Origin: Peptostreptococcus russellii
GTDB lineage: Bacteria > Bacillota > Clostridia > Peptostreptococcales > Peptostreptococcaceae
Length of the DNA: 64,000 bases
Assembly: GCF_003012055.1 (NCBI RefSeq)
Contig: NZ_JYGE01000002.1
Coordinates: 124,001 to 188,000, forward strand
Direction: 5' to 3'
The notes beneath the pieces are model-generated. The model did not search any database and had not been told where the DNA came from. It saw nothing but the letters and a program-made list of their open reading frames with translations. Position 1 is the first letter of the stretch. Each line of letters opens with the position of its first letter. Made by a program: the position numbers and the translations under genes. Below, piece after piece: positions 24,901 to 34,828 of the stretch.

Positions 24901-25574
24901 CAAGAAGACTGGAAAGCTTGCTTCGTTCAGACCTAGATTACCTTCAAAATGAAAGTGAAGTAAACAATGCGCTTAATAAAATCAGACTTATAGTCAATAT
25001 CAATCCTAAAAAAGACAATTTTGATTATAGTGATGTTCCCAGACTTAATAATTATATGAAGGTTGTAAGAGAAGGACATAATAGGCTTCTTGATGGAAAG
25101 CGTGAAAAAATTCTTGAAATTGTAAGGCAGTGTATGGAAGAAATCCATAGTGGAGATAGAAATGATAGTTTTATCTTAGATATAATTAAAAAGACTGATG
25201 GTTTTTATACACAAAAGAAAAAGGAAATTGCTGAAACAGAAAGTCTTAGAATTCTTGATGGATTTATTCCTAGTCTTTGGTCTGAAAAGGATCGGGCTGT
25301 TAAAGATATAATTGCTATTGAAAAAAGTAATGCTGAAGCTGAAAGAAGACGTAATAATGAAGAAGGAAAGCAAAGTAGAGAAAATTATATAGTAAAAGAA
25401 AATGAAGCATCAGCTAAGCCTCAAAAGAAAAAGCATATTAAGAAATTCTATAGGCAATCAATATTCCCTGCAAGAACTCTTGAAAGTGAGAGTGAAATAA
25501 GGGAATACGTAAAGAGTATTGAAAAAAACCTTATGACTCTCTTAGGAGATTGTGATGGTGTAGAAATAGAATAA
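21981..25574 (+). CDS. brxC: BREX ATPase BrxC
   Basis: A 1197-residue P-loop ATPase, the usual size for BrxC. The N-terminus (FYDDINREINGVIKVDQ) is family-typical. The Walker A motif is FFGSGKSH at residues 71 to 78, and LLFMIDEVGQYVG near residue 255 is the Walker B region. The C-terminal half is long, helical and charged, with coiled coils. The start codon is TTG after GGAGGG. BrxC hydrolyses ATP and is essential both for host methylation and phage exclusion in type I BREX. The frame is intact over its full length. Confidence 0.93.
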   Translation: MRIQNMFYDDINREINGVIKVDQDTEGIIEQELSEYVITRELKKHFISFFNYYSDSFDRPTADTGVWISGFFGSGKSHFLKILSYILENKEVNGIKTVERFREKFTDDLATFMLIDKSTQAPTETILFNIDIEGPMEKNKTAVLRVFAKMFYKHLGFYGENLKVAKLEQYVDRRGKTEEFRRVFEEKNGDSWIDSRDVFDFCEDEVVETLMQVLGMSETAARNWFDSSEEIDISIAQLVSEIKEYVDSKPDNYRLLFMIDEVGQYVGADTDMLLNLQSLVEKIGSECMGKVWVMCTGQEALDEIIRTRADEFSRIQARFKTRLSLSSSSADEVIQKRILKKNNESKAYLEDVYDKQKSVMDNLFKFREAVGDIRGFGGPEEFSINFPFVPYQFILMQKVFSEIRKHGNAGKHLSGGERSMLSGFQEAAQRVQDRDEYAIIPFWMFYDTVHTFLDSSIRRVIERAERAARDDKGLEPIDVNVLKLLYMIRYVEDIPANLDNIIIMMAEDIRVDKIDERNKIQKSLDRLIRQNYIARTGDTYNFLTDAEQDVEREIRDEYVDPSEITRKISEMIFGNIYTTKKFRYEKKYDFEFDKKVDGVNYGNPVGGMELEILTIATNVIDKQELRLMTESQNKVLVVLEDTEYYNFIENAMKIDKFARKKNIPQLPKSMQDIIRSKQDDAEHFKEDALVELKEAFMKAKFYINGDRATVKAGTPQAKIDEALEYLVSNVYNKLDLITKNADSDEDIYKILDGREDDGVMLGLESNRKAATEVENYLIAQNQQHLPTNMADVQKRFTSIPYGWREIDIAAVVARLVYEQKVIVKYGGETIRTDDERLPELLYKRSEIGKTKIQKREMISIQKIKEARDFLREFFDLMDVPEDDDGLVDFIILKFEKLEVHYDELLNKYEGNNYPDKKKIIEAKATVSDLLYAKTDNIALVNKLIDMEDELEDMQEDMESIEDFFKSQVDTFDEARRLESLLRSDLDYLQNESEVNNALNKIRLIVNINPKKDNFDYSDVPRLNNYMKVVREGHNRLLDGKREKILEIVRQCMEEIHSGDRNDSFILDIIKKTDGFYTQKKKEIAETESLRILDGFIPSLWSEKDRAVKDIIAIEKSNAEAERRRNNEEGKQSRENYIVKENEASAKPQKKKHIKKFYRQSIFPARTLESESEIREYVKSIEKNLMTLLGDCDGVEIE

Positions 25575-25596
25575 GAAAGGAAAGGAATGGTAGGAT

Positions 25597-28500
25597 ATGA
25601 ATAAAGCAGCTATAAAAAACTTTGCAGTCTGGGCAAGAAGAGAACTTATCGAAAAAGTTACTAAGAAAGCAAAGATATATGGAATAGAAAAGGATAAAGA
25701 AATGAAGGAGATGGATACTGCTCTTAATGGGCAGGTCCTGACTTTTGATGATAAAAAAGCAAGAAGAATATTAATTGAAAAAATAGATAAAGATGGCTTT
25801 GATGAAACTATAGAAGAGGTTGCTTATACATGGTTTAACCGTTTTATTGCCATAAGATTTATGGAGGTAAATGGATATATACCTAGCCATATAAGAGTTT
25901 TCACTTCAGAAAATAATGAGTTTGAACCTCAGATACTGTCAGAAGCTATACATATTGATTTACCAGGGCTTGATAAGTCAAAGGTTCTAGAACTTTATAA
26001 TGCTGGTAACAAGGAAGAGGAACTTTTTAATTATTTATTTATTACTCAATGTAATGCTTTAAACGAAGTTCTTCCAGGAATGTTTCAAAAACTAAATGAC
26101 TACACAGAGCTTCTTCTCCCAGATGGGCTTTTAAGAGATGATTCTGTAATAGATGTAATGATAAGTGAAATACCTGAGGAAGACTGGAAAGAACAAGTTC
26201 AGATAATAGGATGGCTTTATCAGTATTATAATGAAGAAATAAAGGCTGAAGTTATTAATGTTACAAAGAGGAAGAATATTGAAAAAAAAGATATCCCAGC
26301 TGCTACACAAATATTTACTACTGATTGGGTAGTTAGATATATTATTGATAATTCATTAGGTAGGTATTGGATTGAACGAAATCCCGATAGTGATTTAAAA
26401 GAAAAGCTTGAATTCTTTATAGAGCCAAAGAATGGAGAAATAGAATATATAGAAGAAAAAATAGAACCAAGAGATTTAAGAATTCTTGATGATTGTGTTG
26501 GCTCAGGTCATTTTCTCTTATATGAATTTGATGTTCTTATGGAGATTTATAAGGAGTGTGGATATAGGGAAAGGGAAGCTGCTGAATATATTTTAAGTGA
26601 GAATCTATATGGTTTAGACATAGATGAGAGGGCAAGGCAACTTGCATATTTTTCACTTATGATGAAAGCCCGTTCTTACAGTAGGAGAATTTTAAATAAA
26701 GGCATTGAGCCACATATATATGCAATACCTGATTCTAATAATATAGATAGAAAATACTTTGAAATATTTGGAAATAGCTTAGCAGTAGAAGAAAAAAAAG
26801 TAGCAAAAAAGTCTATAGAGGAATTATTAGCTACTTTTAAAGATGGAAAAAATTATGGTTCTATTATAAAAGTTCAAAAAGTAGATTTTGAGCTTTGTAG
26901 AAAATATATAGAGGATATGGATCTAGGGCAGATAGATTTATTTACTTATGATGTCGATGAATTTCAAAAGGAAATAAATAATATTATAGATGTAGCTGAA
27001 ATCATGACTATGAAATATGATGTTGTAGCTACAAACCCACCATATCTCAATAGGATAAATGGACAACTTAAGGAATATGTCAATAAAAATTATAGAGATT
27101 ATAAGACGGATTTATTTTCAGTATTTATGTATAGAAACTTCGAGTTTTGTAAACCAAATGGATATTCAGGTTTTATGACACCCAATGTATGGATGTTTTT
27201 AAAATCATACGAGGAATTGAGAAAGTTCATTGTTGAAAACAAATCGATAGACTCATTAATACAGATAGCAAAGGGGGCTTTTTTTCAAGAAGCAACAGTT
27301 GATGTTATCGCATTTGTTTTTAAAAATTCGACTTCAAATACTCCGGGTAAATATATAAGGCTAGAGGAATTTAAGGGTGGTATGGAAGTTCAGAAAGAAA
27401 AAGTTCTTGAAGCAATAGAAAACCCACATTGTGGATATTTCTATGAGACAAACACAGATAATTTTTTAAAAATCCCTGGAATGCCGATAGCTTATTGGGC
27501 AAGTGACAGTATAATCAAAGATTTTGAAATTGGAACTTTGATGGAAGAAATGTTAGACGTAAAACAGGGTTTAGCAACAGCCGATAATAATAGATTTTTA
27601 AGATTATGGCATGAAGTAACTCAGGAAAAATGTAAATTTGACTCAAAGAATGCAGAAGATTTAATTGAGAGCAAGAAAAAATGGATACCATATAATAAAG
27701 GTGGTCAAAGAAGACAATGGTATGGAAATTATGATTATCTTGTGAACTGGGAAAATGATGGATATGATATAAAGCATTTTACAGCTTCGAATGGAAAGCA
27801 GAGATCTGTTGTTAGAAGTCCAGAATATCATTTTAAAGAAGCTATTACATGGTCGGATATTACTTCAGGAAAATTTGCAATAAGATATAGAATGCCAGGA
27901 GGGATACACGATGTAAAAGGTATGTCGGCATTCTATACAGGAAAGGAAAATCTTAAATATATATTAGGATTAATGAGCACACCTATTGCAAATCATATTT
28001 TTAAAATGTTAAACCCTACAATAAGTTTGCAGGTTGGTGATTTTAAAAATTTTCCGGTTATTAAAGTTGATGCTTTGGTGGAAAAAAAGGTTATGAACGT
28101 TTCGAATGAAAATATTTATCTTTCGAAACAAGATTGGGATATGCATGAGACTTCATGGGACTTTGAAAAATCTCCATTACTTTCAAATAAGGTGGATGGC
28201 AGAGTCAAAACTGCTTATAGGAGTTATAAAAATGAAGTAAATGAAAGATTTGCAAAACTTAAAGAAAATGAAGAAGAACTAAATCGTATATTTATAGGGA
28301 TATATAATCTTGAAGATGAGCTTACTCCTGAAGTATCTGATAGAGATATTACTGTTGCAAAAATCTTCGACAGTAAAAAAGATATAGATGAAGAAATAAA
28401 AGGTAACAAGTATGTAATGACTCGTGAAGATGTGGTGAAGAATTTCTTATCCTACTTTATTGGTTGTGCCATGGGAAGATATTCTCTAGATGAAGAAGGA

Positions 28501-29139
28501 CTTGTATTTGCTGGTGGAGAGTTTGATTCATCAAAATATACTATTTTTAAAGCAGATGGAGACGGTATTCTTCCAATAACAGATGAGGAGTATTTTGAAG
28601 ATGATATTGTGGAACTCTTTGTAAAGTTCTTAAAAATTACATTTGGAGAAGAACATCTAAATGAAAATCTTGATTTTATAGCGTCAGAGCTTAAAGGTAA
28701 GAAGAGTGATAGTAGTAGGGAAAGAATAAGAAATTATTTCTTAAATGATTTCTATAAAGATCACTGCAAGATGTACCAAAAACTTCCTATCTATTGGCAA
28801 TATGATTCTGGTAAGAATGATGCTTGTAAGGGCTTATTTTATCTCCACAGATACGATAAAGATATGTTTGCAAGAATAAGAATTAGCTATGTTTTTGAAG
28901 TGCAGGATAGATATAAGCAAGAGCTTGTAAGAGTAGAAGACACTATTGTAGAGTCAAGTGGAAATAAAAAAATAGAACTTCAGAAACGTGCAGATGCACT
29001 TAAAAAGAAAATCATAGAATCGCAACAATTTGAAGAGAAAGTCCAGCATATAGCGGATTCCTATGTAGAGATAGATTTAGATGATGGAGTAAAAGAAAAT
29101 TATAAAATCTTTAAGGATGTATTGGCTAAGATTAAATAG
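25597..29139 (+). CDS. pglX: BREX adenine-specific DNA methyltransferase PglX
   Basis: A 1180-residue N6-adenine methyltransferase, the size expected of PglX. Motif I is LDDCVGSGHFLLYEFD (about residue 297) and the catalytic motif IV is NPPYLNR (about residue 478). C-terminal to these is the target-recognition region (about 620 to 850) and a helical tail. PglX marks the host genome at a non-palindromic site so BREX can tell self from phage. It lies 22 bases after brxC and 14 bases before the chosen pglZ start. No frameshift, simple-repeat tract or duplicate pglX segment is seen, so there is no sign of phase variation here. Confidence 0.95.
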   Translation: MNKAAIKNFAVWARRELIEKVTKKAKIYGIEKDKEMKEMDTALNGQVLTFDDKKARRILIEKIDKDGFDETIEEVAYTWFNRFIAIRFMEVNGYIPSHIRVFTSENNEFEPQILSEAIHIDLPGLDKSKVLELYNAGNKEEELFNYLFITQCNALNEVLPGMFQKLNDYTELLLPDGLLRDDSVIDVMISEIPEEDWKEQVQIIGWLYQYYNEEIKAEVINVTKRKNIEKKDIPAATQIFTTDWVVRYIIDNSLGRYWIERNPDSDLKEKLEFFIEPKNGEIEYIEEKIEPRDLRILDDCVGSGHFLLYEFDVLMEIYKECGYREREAAEYILSENLYGLDIDERARQLAYFSLMMKARSYSRRILNKGIEPHIYAIPDSNNIDRKYFEIFGNSLAVEEKKVAKKSIEELLATFKDGKNYGSIIKVQKVDFELCRKYIEDMDLGQIDLFTYDVDEFQKEINNIIDVAEIMTMKYDVVATNPPYLNRINGQLKEYVNKNYRDYKTDLFSVFMYRNFEFCKPNGYSGFMTPNVWMFLKSYEELRKFIVENKSIDSLIQIAKGAFFQEATVDVIAFVFKNSTSNTPGKYIRLEEFKGGMEVQKEKVLEAIENPHCGYFYETNTDNFLKIPGMPIAYWASDSIIKDFEIGTLMEEMLDVKQGLATADNNRFLRLWHEVTQEKCKFDSKNAEDLIESKKKWIPYNKGGQRRQWYGNYDYLVNWENDGYDIKHFTASNGKQRSVVRSPEYHFKEAITWSDITSGKFAIRYRMPGGIHDVKGMSAFYTGKENLKYILGLMSTPIANHIFKMLNPTISLQVGDFKNFPVIKVDALVEKKVMNVSNENIYLSKQDWDMHETSWDFEKSPLLSNKVDGRVKTAYRSYKNEVNERFAKLKENEEELNRIFIGIYNLEDELTPEVSDRDITVAKIFDSKKDIDEEIKGNKYVMTREDVVKNFLSYFIGCAMGRYSLDEEGLVFAGGEFDSSKYTIFKADGDGILPITDEEYFEDDIVELFVKFLKITFGEEHLNENLDFIASELKGKKSDSSRERIRNYFLNDFYKDHCKMYQKLPIYWQYDSGKNDACKGLFYLHRYDKDMFARIRISYVFEVQDRYKQELVRVEDTIVESSGNKKIELQKRADALKKKIIESQQFEEKVQHIADSYVEIDLDDGVKENYKIFKDVLAKIK

Positions 29140-29153
29140 AGGAGGTGGCAGGT

Positions 29154-31748
29154 TTGGACTTAGAAGAAATTTTAAAAGATTTGCAGAAAAGATTCAAGGA
29201 ACCCTATCCTGAGTTTTATAATAGGAGAATTATCTTCTGGATGGATAGGGATAGAGAATTTGAAGATGAAATTGATAATCTTGAAATTCCAGGTGTGAAA
29301 ACAATAAAAATGTCTGAAAACAATAAGTTCAGAGTAAAAAAATTACTATCCTTTGATGACCAGGAGTCAGACTTTCTTGTATACTGCCCTCTTATTTTCA
29401 ATGAAAAAGAAGATAATTGGATAAATGATGTTATGAGATACAGTGAGGAATTTAGGGCGGATCTTGTATCTATACAGATTGACGAAATGAATTTACCAGA
29501 TAGCATTGCTATTAGAAAGTCTGTAAAGCTTTATAAGAAGTTCTTTAATGCTAAAGCAAGAAGAGAACTTATAAAGAAAAAGGCAAGTAGAATTGAAAAT
29601 CCCGCACATTTAGAACTTGCTATTATGGGTGAGATTGCAGGATGTGAAATGCAGCCAGGACTTATTATCAGAGAAGTTTTGAAAGCTGGTATTGAAAATG
29701 ATAATAATGATATTTATCAGGAATTTATAAATTATGAAATAGATGAAACTTTCTGGAGAATGGTAGGACAAGGAACAGGTTATCAAAGTGAAGAAAAGAG
29801 CCTAGAAAATTTATCTATTCATATACTGCTTACTGCAGCTTCAAGAAATATAAATAAAGAAGCATTTATAGGACTTGATAATTTTATTTCCAGTCCACAT
29901 GAAGCTTTTTGTTTTCAATTTATCGAGGACTGGCTTAGAAATGCTAATGAGAAAAGGAGCCTATATGAACTTGTCCGTTATGTAGAAAAAGAAATTCAAC
30001 TTGATGAAAGACTGATGAATCTTGATATATCACATTTTGAGAGCAACGAAGCTTTTCCATGTGTTGATGAAATTATACTTATAAAGCTTATGACAAATAT
30101 TAAAAATGACATTATAGACCCTGAAGAGATTTCAGATATATATGATAAAAGAAGAGTTGTAGCCTGGTATGAAGAATTTAATTCATACTATGAAGGCATT
30201 TATAACATGGGCAAAATGAAGGATTTCTATAATAAAAACCAAGCATCATTCCATATGACAAGTGCGAAGGAAGTTTGGAAATCCTATACAGATAAATTTT
30301 ATTTAATGGATACCTATTATAGAAAATTTCAGAGGGCATATCAGAAAAGCCTTAGAAATTCAAATGCTAAGCTTGATGATTTATTTAAATTTACGGTAGA
30401 TAGGGCTGAAGGTATATATAAGCATTGGTTTTTAGATAAACTTCTTACTAACTGGTGTAATGTTAGTGGTAGAGAGTTTGAAGAGTATGGAAAAATTTCT
30501 GAGATTAAACAGCAGGTTGACTTCTATGACAATAATATTAAAAATGCTAAGACAAAAGTCTATGTAATTATTTCAGATGCAATGCGTTATGAGGTGGCAA
30601 AAGAGCTTTCTGTAGAATTAAAACAGGATATGCAATGTAAGATAGAAATTGATGATATGTCGGGGATATTCCCTACTATTACACCTTTTGGAATGGCTGC
30701 ATTGCTTCCTAATAATGGGCTTCAAACTGAAATTAGAAATAATAATCTCAAAGTTCTTATTGATGGCGAATCAACAGATATGCCTAATAGAGAAAAGGTT
30801 TTACAAAAGGCTAATAAGGATTCTAGAGTGCTTAAATATGACGATTTGATTCATATGAAGAGAGAAGAGAGAAAAGCTCAAGTAAAGGGTATGGAAGTTG
30901 TTTATATATATCATGATCAAATAGATGCAGCAAGTCATACATCAGACTCTAGAGTTTTCTCTGCCTGTGATAAGGCTATAGATGAAATTAAGAATCTGGT
31001 TAGAATTCTTGTAAATGAGTTTTCAGCTGTAAATATAATGATTACCTCAGATCATGGTTTCCTCTATACTTATGAAGAGTTTACTGAGGATGATAAGGTA
31101 TCTAAAGAAGGCTTTGAAGGTGTTGTTGATTATGGTAGAAGGTATGCAATAATGGATGAATCTGCTAATCCAAGTTTCTTGATGCCTATAAAATTTGTTG
31201 ATGAAAAATCAGGGCTTAAAGGATTTGCACCGAAACATAATATCCGTATTAAGAAGCAAGGTGGAGGAATTAACTTTGTTCATGGAGGAATCTCACTTCA
31301 GGAAATGGTTGTTCCACTAATCAGATACAGACATTTAAGAAATGATAATAAAGAATATCAGAGAAACAGGAGTAAATATGATGTTAAACCTGTGGAACTT
31401 AATATTCTTTCAACAGGAAGAAAAATAAGCAATATGATATTCAATCTGTCTTTCTATCAAAGTGAAATGCTTTCAGTAAATAGAGAAGCCGCTAATTTCC
31501 TTCTTTATTTTGTTGATGAATATGGAGAAAAAGTTTCTGATGAAGTCCGTATTATAGCTGATAAGAATACTGATAATGAGCAGGATAGAGTATTTAATGT
31601 AACATTCAACTTGAAAGCTGGAAAATATGATAATAAAAAGACTTATAACCTTGTTATCTATGAAGAGTCAGGTCAGATTCTACCAAAGAAGATTGAGTTT
31701 GTAATAGATATTCCCTTTGCCACAGGTGAATATGATTTCTTTAGTTAA
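29154..31748 (+). CDS. pglZ: BREX phosphatase-domain protein PglZ
   Basis: About 864 residues. The alkaline-phosphatase-like PglZ domain shows its metal-binding signatures YVIISDAMRYEVAKEL (about residue 470) and IMITSDHGFLYTYEEF (about 630), with the HGGISLQEMVVPLI motif further on. The N-terminal half is helical. PglZ is the signature protein of all BREX and Pgl systems. I choose TTG at 29154, eight bases from AGGAGG; a GTG at 29145 overlaps the ribosome site. It is followed by brxL after 15 bases. Confidence 0.94.
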   Translation: MDLEEILKDLQKRFKEPYPEFYNRRIIFWMDRDREFEDEIDNLEIPGVKTIKMSENNKFRVKKLLSFDDQESDFLVYCPLIFNEKEDNWINDVMRYSEEFRADLVSIQIDEMNLPDSIAIRKSVKLYKKFFNAKARRELIKKKASRIENPAHLELAIMGEIAGCEMQPGLIIREVLKAGIENDNNDIYQEFINYEIDETFWRMVGQGTGYQSEEKSLENLSIHILLTAASRNINKEAFIGLDNFISSPHEAFCFQFIEDWLRNANEKRSLYELVRYVEKEIQLDERLMNLDISHFESNEAFPCVDEIILIKLMTNIKNDIIDPEEISDIYDKRRVVAWYEEFNSYYEGIYNMGKMKDFYNKNQASFHMTSAKEVWKSYTDKFYLMDTYYRKFQRAYQKSLRNSNAKLDDLFKFTVDRAEGIYKHWFLDKLLTNWCNVSGREFEEYGKISEIKQQVDFYDNNIKNAKTKVYVIISDAMRYEVAKELSVELKQDMQCKIEIDDMSGIFPTITPFGMAALLPNNGLQTEIRNNNLKVLIDGESTDMPNREKVLQKANKDSRVLKYDDLIHMKREERKAQVKGMEVVYIYHDQIDAASHTSDSRVFSACDKAIDEIKNLVRILVNEFSAVNIMITSDHGFLYTYEEFTEDDKVSKEGFEGVVDYGRRYAIMDESANPSFLMPIKFVDEKSGLKGFAPKHNIRIKKQGGGINFVHGGISLQEMVVPLIRYRHLRNDNKEYQRNRSKYDVKPVELNILSTGRKISNMIFNLSFYQSEMLSVNREAANFLLYFVDEYGEKVSDEVRIIADKNTDNEQDRVFNVTFNLKAGKYDNKKTYNLVIYEESGQILPKKIEFVIDIPFATGEYDFFS

Positions 31749-31763
31749 GGGGGGTGACTAGGT

Positions 31764-33809
31764 ATGGAAGATGTAAGTTCAAGAACTGAAATAAAACAAA
31801 AACTTAGAGAAAATTTTGATGGAAAAATAGTAGCAAAAGATTTGACTAAAAAAATCAAAGAAGGGGCTAATGTTCCCGTATATGTTCTAGAGTTTTTGCT
31901 TGGGCAGTATTGTAGTAGTGATGATGAAGAAATTATTGAAAAGGGTATAGGAACAGTTAAAAAGATTCTTTCAGATAACTTTGTTAGACCTGATGAAGCT
32001 CAGAAAATACTTTCTATATTAAGAGAAAAAGGTAGCTTTTCCATTATAGATAAGGTAACAGTAAAACTAAACATAAGAAAAAATAGGTATGAAGCGGAGT
32101 TTTCAAACCTAGGACTTAGTGATATTCCAGTACCAGAAGAATATCCAACAAGATATGATAGGCTTCTTTGTGGTGGTATATGGTGTATGATTCAACTTGA
32201 TTATGATTATGATGAGAATGAGCAGAACAAAAATCCTATTAGCATTACAAGGCTTACACCTATTCAAATGCCACAGGTGGATATAAAAGAGCTTAAAGAA
32301 GGTAGAAGCAAATTTACAAAAGAAGAATGGATAGATGTTATGCTTCGTTCTATTGGTATGGAGCCTGATGAATTTGAAGAAAGAGAAAAATGGTTGTTGC
32401 TTACAAGATTAATTCCACTTGTGGAAAATAATTTTAATCTATGTGAATTGGGTCCCAGAAGTACAGGGAAATCTCATATTTATAAGGAGATTTCCCCTAA
32501 TAGTATTCTTGTGTCTGGAGGACAGACTACTGTTGCAAATTTGTTTTACAATATGGGAAGAAAGACAATCGGTCTTGTAGGGCTTTGGGATTGTGTAGCA
32601 TTTGATGAAGTTGCAGGAATAAAATTCAAAGATAATGATGGTATACAGATTATGAAAGACTATATGGCATCAGGCTCTTTTGCAAGGGGAAAAGAAGAAA
32701 AAGCCGCATCGGCTTCAATGGTATTTGTAGGTAATATTAATCAAAGTGTAGATGTACTTTTGAAAACTTCCAGCTTGTTTGATCCATTTCCAGAGGAAAT
32801 GGCAATAGATACAGCTTTTCTTGATAGAATGCATTGTTATCTTCCGGGTTGGGAGATTCCTAAATTTAGACCTGAGCATTTTACAAATGATTACGGTTTT
32901 ATTACTGATTATCTTGCAGAATTTATGAGGGAACTTCGCAAGGATCAGTATGGAGATAGCTTAGACAAGTATTTTAGATTAGGCAAGAATCTCAATCAAA
33001 GAGATACTATTTCAGTTAGAAAAATGGTTAATGGATATTTGAAAATTGTATATCCACATGGTGAATTTACAAAAGATGATCTTGAAGAGATATTATGTCT
33101 ATCTCTAGAAATGCGAAGAAGAGTAAAGGAACAATTAAAGAAGATAGGTGGTATGGAATTTTATGATGTGAACTTTTCATACATAGACCTAGATAATTTT
33201 GAAGAAAAGTATGTGGGTGTACCTGAAGAAGGTGTGGATAAGCTTATTCCTAATGGAATGCTGAATCCTGGACAAGTATATACAATTGCAAATGGTGGCA
33301 ATGGAATGATAGGCTGCTATAGATTGGAGTCCCAGATGCTTCCTGGTAATGGAAAATTTGATAGAACAGGACTTGGAACTAATCGTGAATCTAAAGAAGC
33401 AAGTAATACTGCTTTTAGCTATCTTAAAGCCAATGGTAATAGGATTAGTGCTTCAATAAGCACAACTACAAAAGATTACATTATAAATTATCAAGATTTA
33501 CAGGGTATAGGAATGACAGGAGAGTTGGCTCTTCCTACTTTAATTGCATTATGTTCAATTGCACTTGGAAAACCTGTTTTAAGTAACTTGGCGGTACTTG
33601 GAGAAATAAGCATTGGTGGAAGTATTATGAAGGTTACAGAAATTGCAGATAGTCTTCAAGTTGCACTTGATAGTGGAGCAAAGAAAGTTCTTATACCTAC
33701 TGCATCTTTTGTAGATATGGGAGTTCCTGCAGAACTTATGAGTTCATTTCAGTTCTTCCCTTATCAAAGCGCAGAGGATGCTGTATTTAAAGCCTTGGGA
33801 GTGGACTGA
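31764..33809 (+). CDS. brxL: BREX Lon-like AAA+ protein BrxL
   Basis: A 681-residue protein. The AAA+ domain has Walker A ELGPRSTGKSHIYKEI (about residue 230), the following SGGQTTVANLF, and LWDCVAFDEVAGIKF as Walker B. The C-terminal about 120 residues (ALPTLIALCSIALGKPVL to SAKKVLIP-like and FFPYQSAEDAVFKALG) form the Lon protease-like fold. BrxL closes the canonical type I BREX order brxA-brxB-brxC-pglX-pglZ-brxL, and every one of the six frames is open. It has recently been described as a DNA-binding ring; whether the protease-like domain cuts proteins is uncertain. Confidence 0.94.
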   Translation: MEDVSSRTEIKQKLRENFDGKIVAKDLTKKIKEGANVPVYVLEFLLGQYCSSDDEEIIEKGIGTVKKILSDNFVRPDEAQKILSILREKGSFSIIDKVTVKLNIRKNRYEAEFSNLGLSDIPVPEEYPTRYDRLLCGGIWCMIQLDYDYDENEQNKNPISITRLTPIQMPQVDIKELKEGRSKFTKEEWIDVMLRSIGMEPDEFEEREKWLLLTRLIPLVENNFNLCELGPRSTGKSHIYKEISPNSILVSGGQTTVANLFYNMGRKTIGLVGLWDCVAFDEVAGIKFKDNDGIQIMKDYMASGSFARGKEEKAASASMVFVGNINQSVDVLLKTSSLFDPFPEEMAIDTAFLDRMHCYLPGWEIPKFRPEHFTNDYGFITDYLAEFMRELRKDQYGDSLDKYFRLGKNLNQRDTISVRKMVNGYLKIVYPHGEFTKDDLEEILCLSLEMRRRVKEQLKKIGGMEFYDVNFSYIDLDNFEEKYVGVPEEGVDKLIPNGMLNPGQVYTIANGGNGMIGCYRLESQMLPGNGKFDRTGLGTNRESKEASNTAFSYLKANGNRISASISTTTKDYIINYQDLQGIGMTGELALPTLIALCSIALGKPVLSNLAVLGEISIGGSIMKVTEIADSLQVALDSGAKKVLIPTASFVDMGVPAELMSSFQFFPYQSAEDAVFKALGVD

Positions 33810-33871
33810 CTCTATACATTTCAGTAGTAAATTAACTGTTATAAAAATTTTAAAGGAGATGATTTAGCTTT

Positions 33872-34828
33872 ATGATTTTTACTGAAGAACAATTAAGAAG
33901 CTATGCCAAGCCACTTAGTGAAACTGAAGAAAATCAGTGTAAAAATGCTATAAGAATGGTATCAAATGCCTTAAAAGATTTAGGGCTTAAGGAAAACGAA
34001 ATGGACACTTTATACGGTGCATCAACTGCTTATGAAATTAGAATGACTGGTGGTGCTACAGGATACGATATTAAATTATTTTTGCAAGGTTCTTATGCAA
34101 ACAATACCAATGTAAGGGGACATAGTGATATTGATATTGCAGTGGTACAGGAAGATACATTTCGACCTGCATACAGATTAAATGTATCTGGAGCAGACTA
34201 TGGATTTACAAATGCAACTCCCAGGATAAAAAGTTTTAAAGATGAAGTTGAAGATATATTAAGAAATCACTTTGGTAAAGATGTTGAAAGAAAAAATAAA
34301 TCAATAAAAATTAATGGGAATTCATACAGAAAGGATACCGATAGTGTACCATCAATGAGACATAGAGACTATAGGCAAGATTATACATTTGATAAAGAAA
34401 ACTATATCGGTGGTATTTTAATAAAAGCTGATGATGGCCAAGAAATAATTAATTATCCAGAGCAACACATAAAAAATGGAGTAGAAAAAAACAATGATAC
34501 TAATTATTATTTTAAAAAAATGGTAAGAGTTGCGAAAGAATTAAGATATCAGATGAAAGATTTAGGATATTCATATGCTCAAAAAGCAAGTTCTTTTGGA
34601 GTAGAATGTTTGTTGTGGAATATTCCTAATAAATATTTTACCAAATACTCTACTTATTGTTATGTATTTGATGATATTGTTAAATATCTATATGATAATA
34701 GATTTAGTCTTCTTGATTTTATGGAGGTAAATAATATAAAAAAATTATGCGATGACTCTTTAGATAGACGAGATATATATAAAGGATTTATTGAAGAGTT
34801 GAAAGGTTTTTATAAATATGAAATCTAA
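33872..34828 (+). CDS. CBASS CD-NTase (cGAS-like cyclic-nucleotide synthase)
   Basis: A 318-residue nucleotidyltransferase of the SMODS type. The signature at residues 72 to 90, LQGSYANNTNVRGHSDIDIAV, contains the GS motif and the D-x-D metal-binding pair. The C-terminal helical domain carries NDTNYYFKKMVRVAKELRYQ. On phage infection such enzymes make a cyclic di- or trinucleotide that activates a partner effector. The partner gene follows with an 11-base overlap, typical of CBASS. It lies 62 bases after brxL with its own AAGGAG site, so it may be read through from BREX or have its own promoter. The product nucleotide cannot be told from sequence alone. Confidence 0.85.
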   Translation: MIFTEEQLRSYAKPLSETEENQCKNAIRMVSNALKDLGLKENEMDTLYGASTAYEIRMTGGATGYDIKLFLQGSYANNTNVRGHSDIDIAVVQEDTFRPAYRLNVSGADYGFTNATPRIKSFKDEVEDILRNHFGKDVERKNKSIKINGNSYRKDTDSVPSMRHRDYRQDYTFDKENYIGGILIKADDGQEIINYPEQHIKNGVEKNNDTNYYFKKMVRVAKELRYQMKDLGYSYAQKASSFGVECLLWNIPNKYFTKYSTYCYVFDDIVKYLYDNRFSLLDFMEVNNIKKLCDDSLDRRDIYKGFIEELKGFYKYEI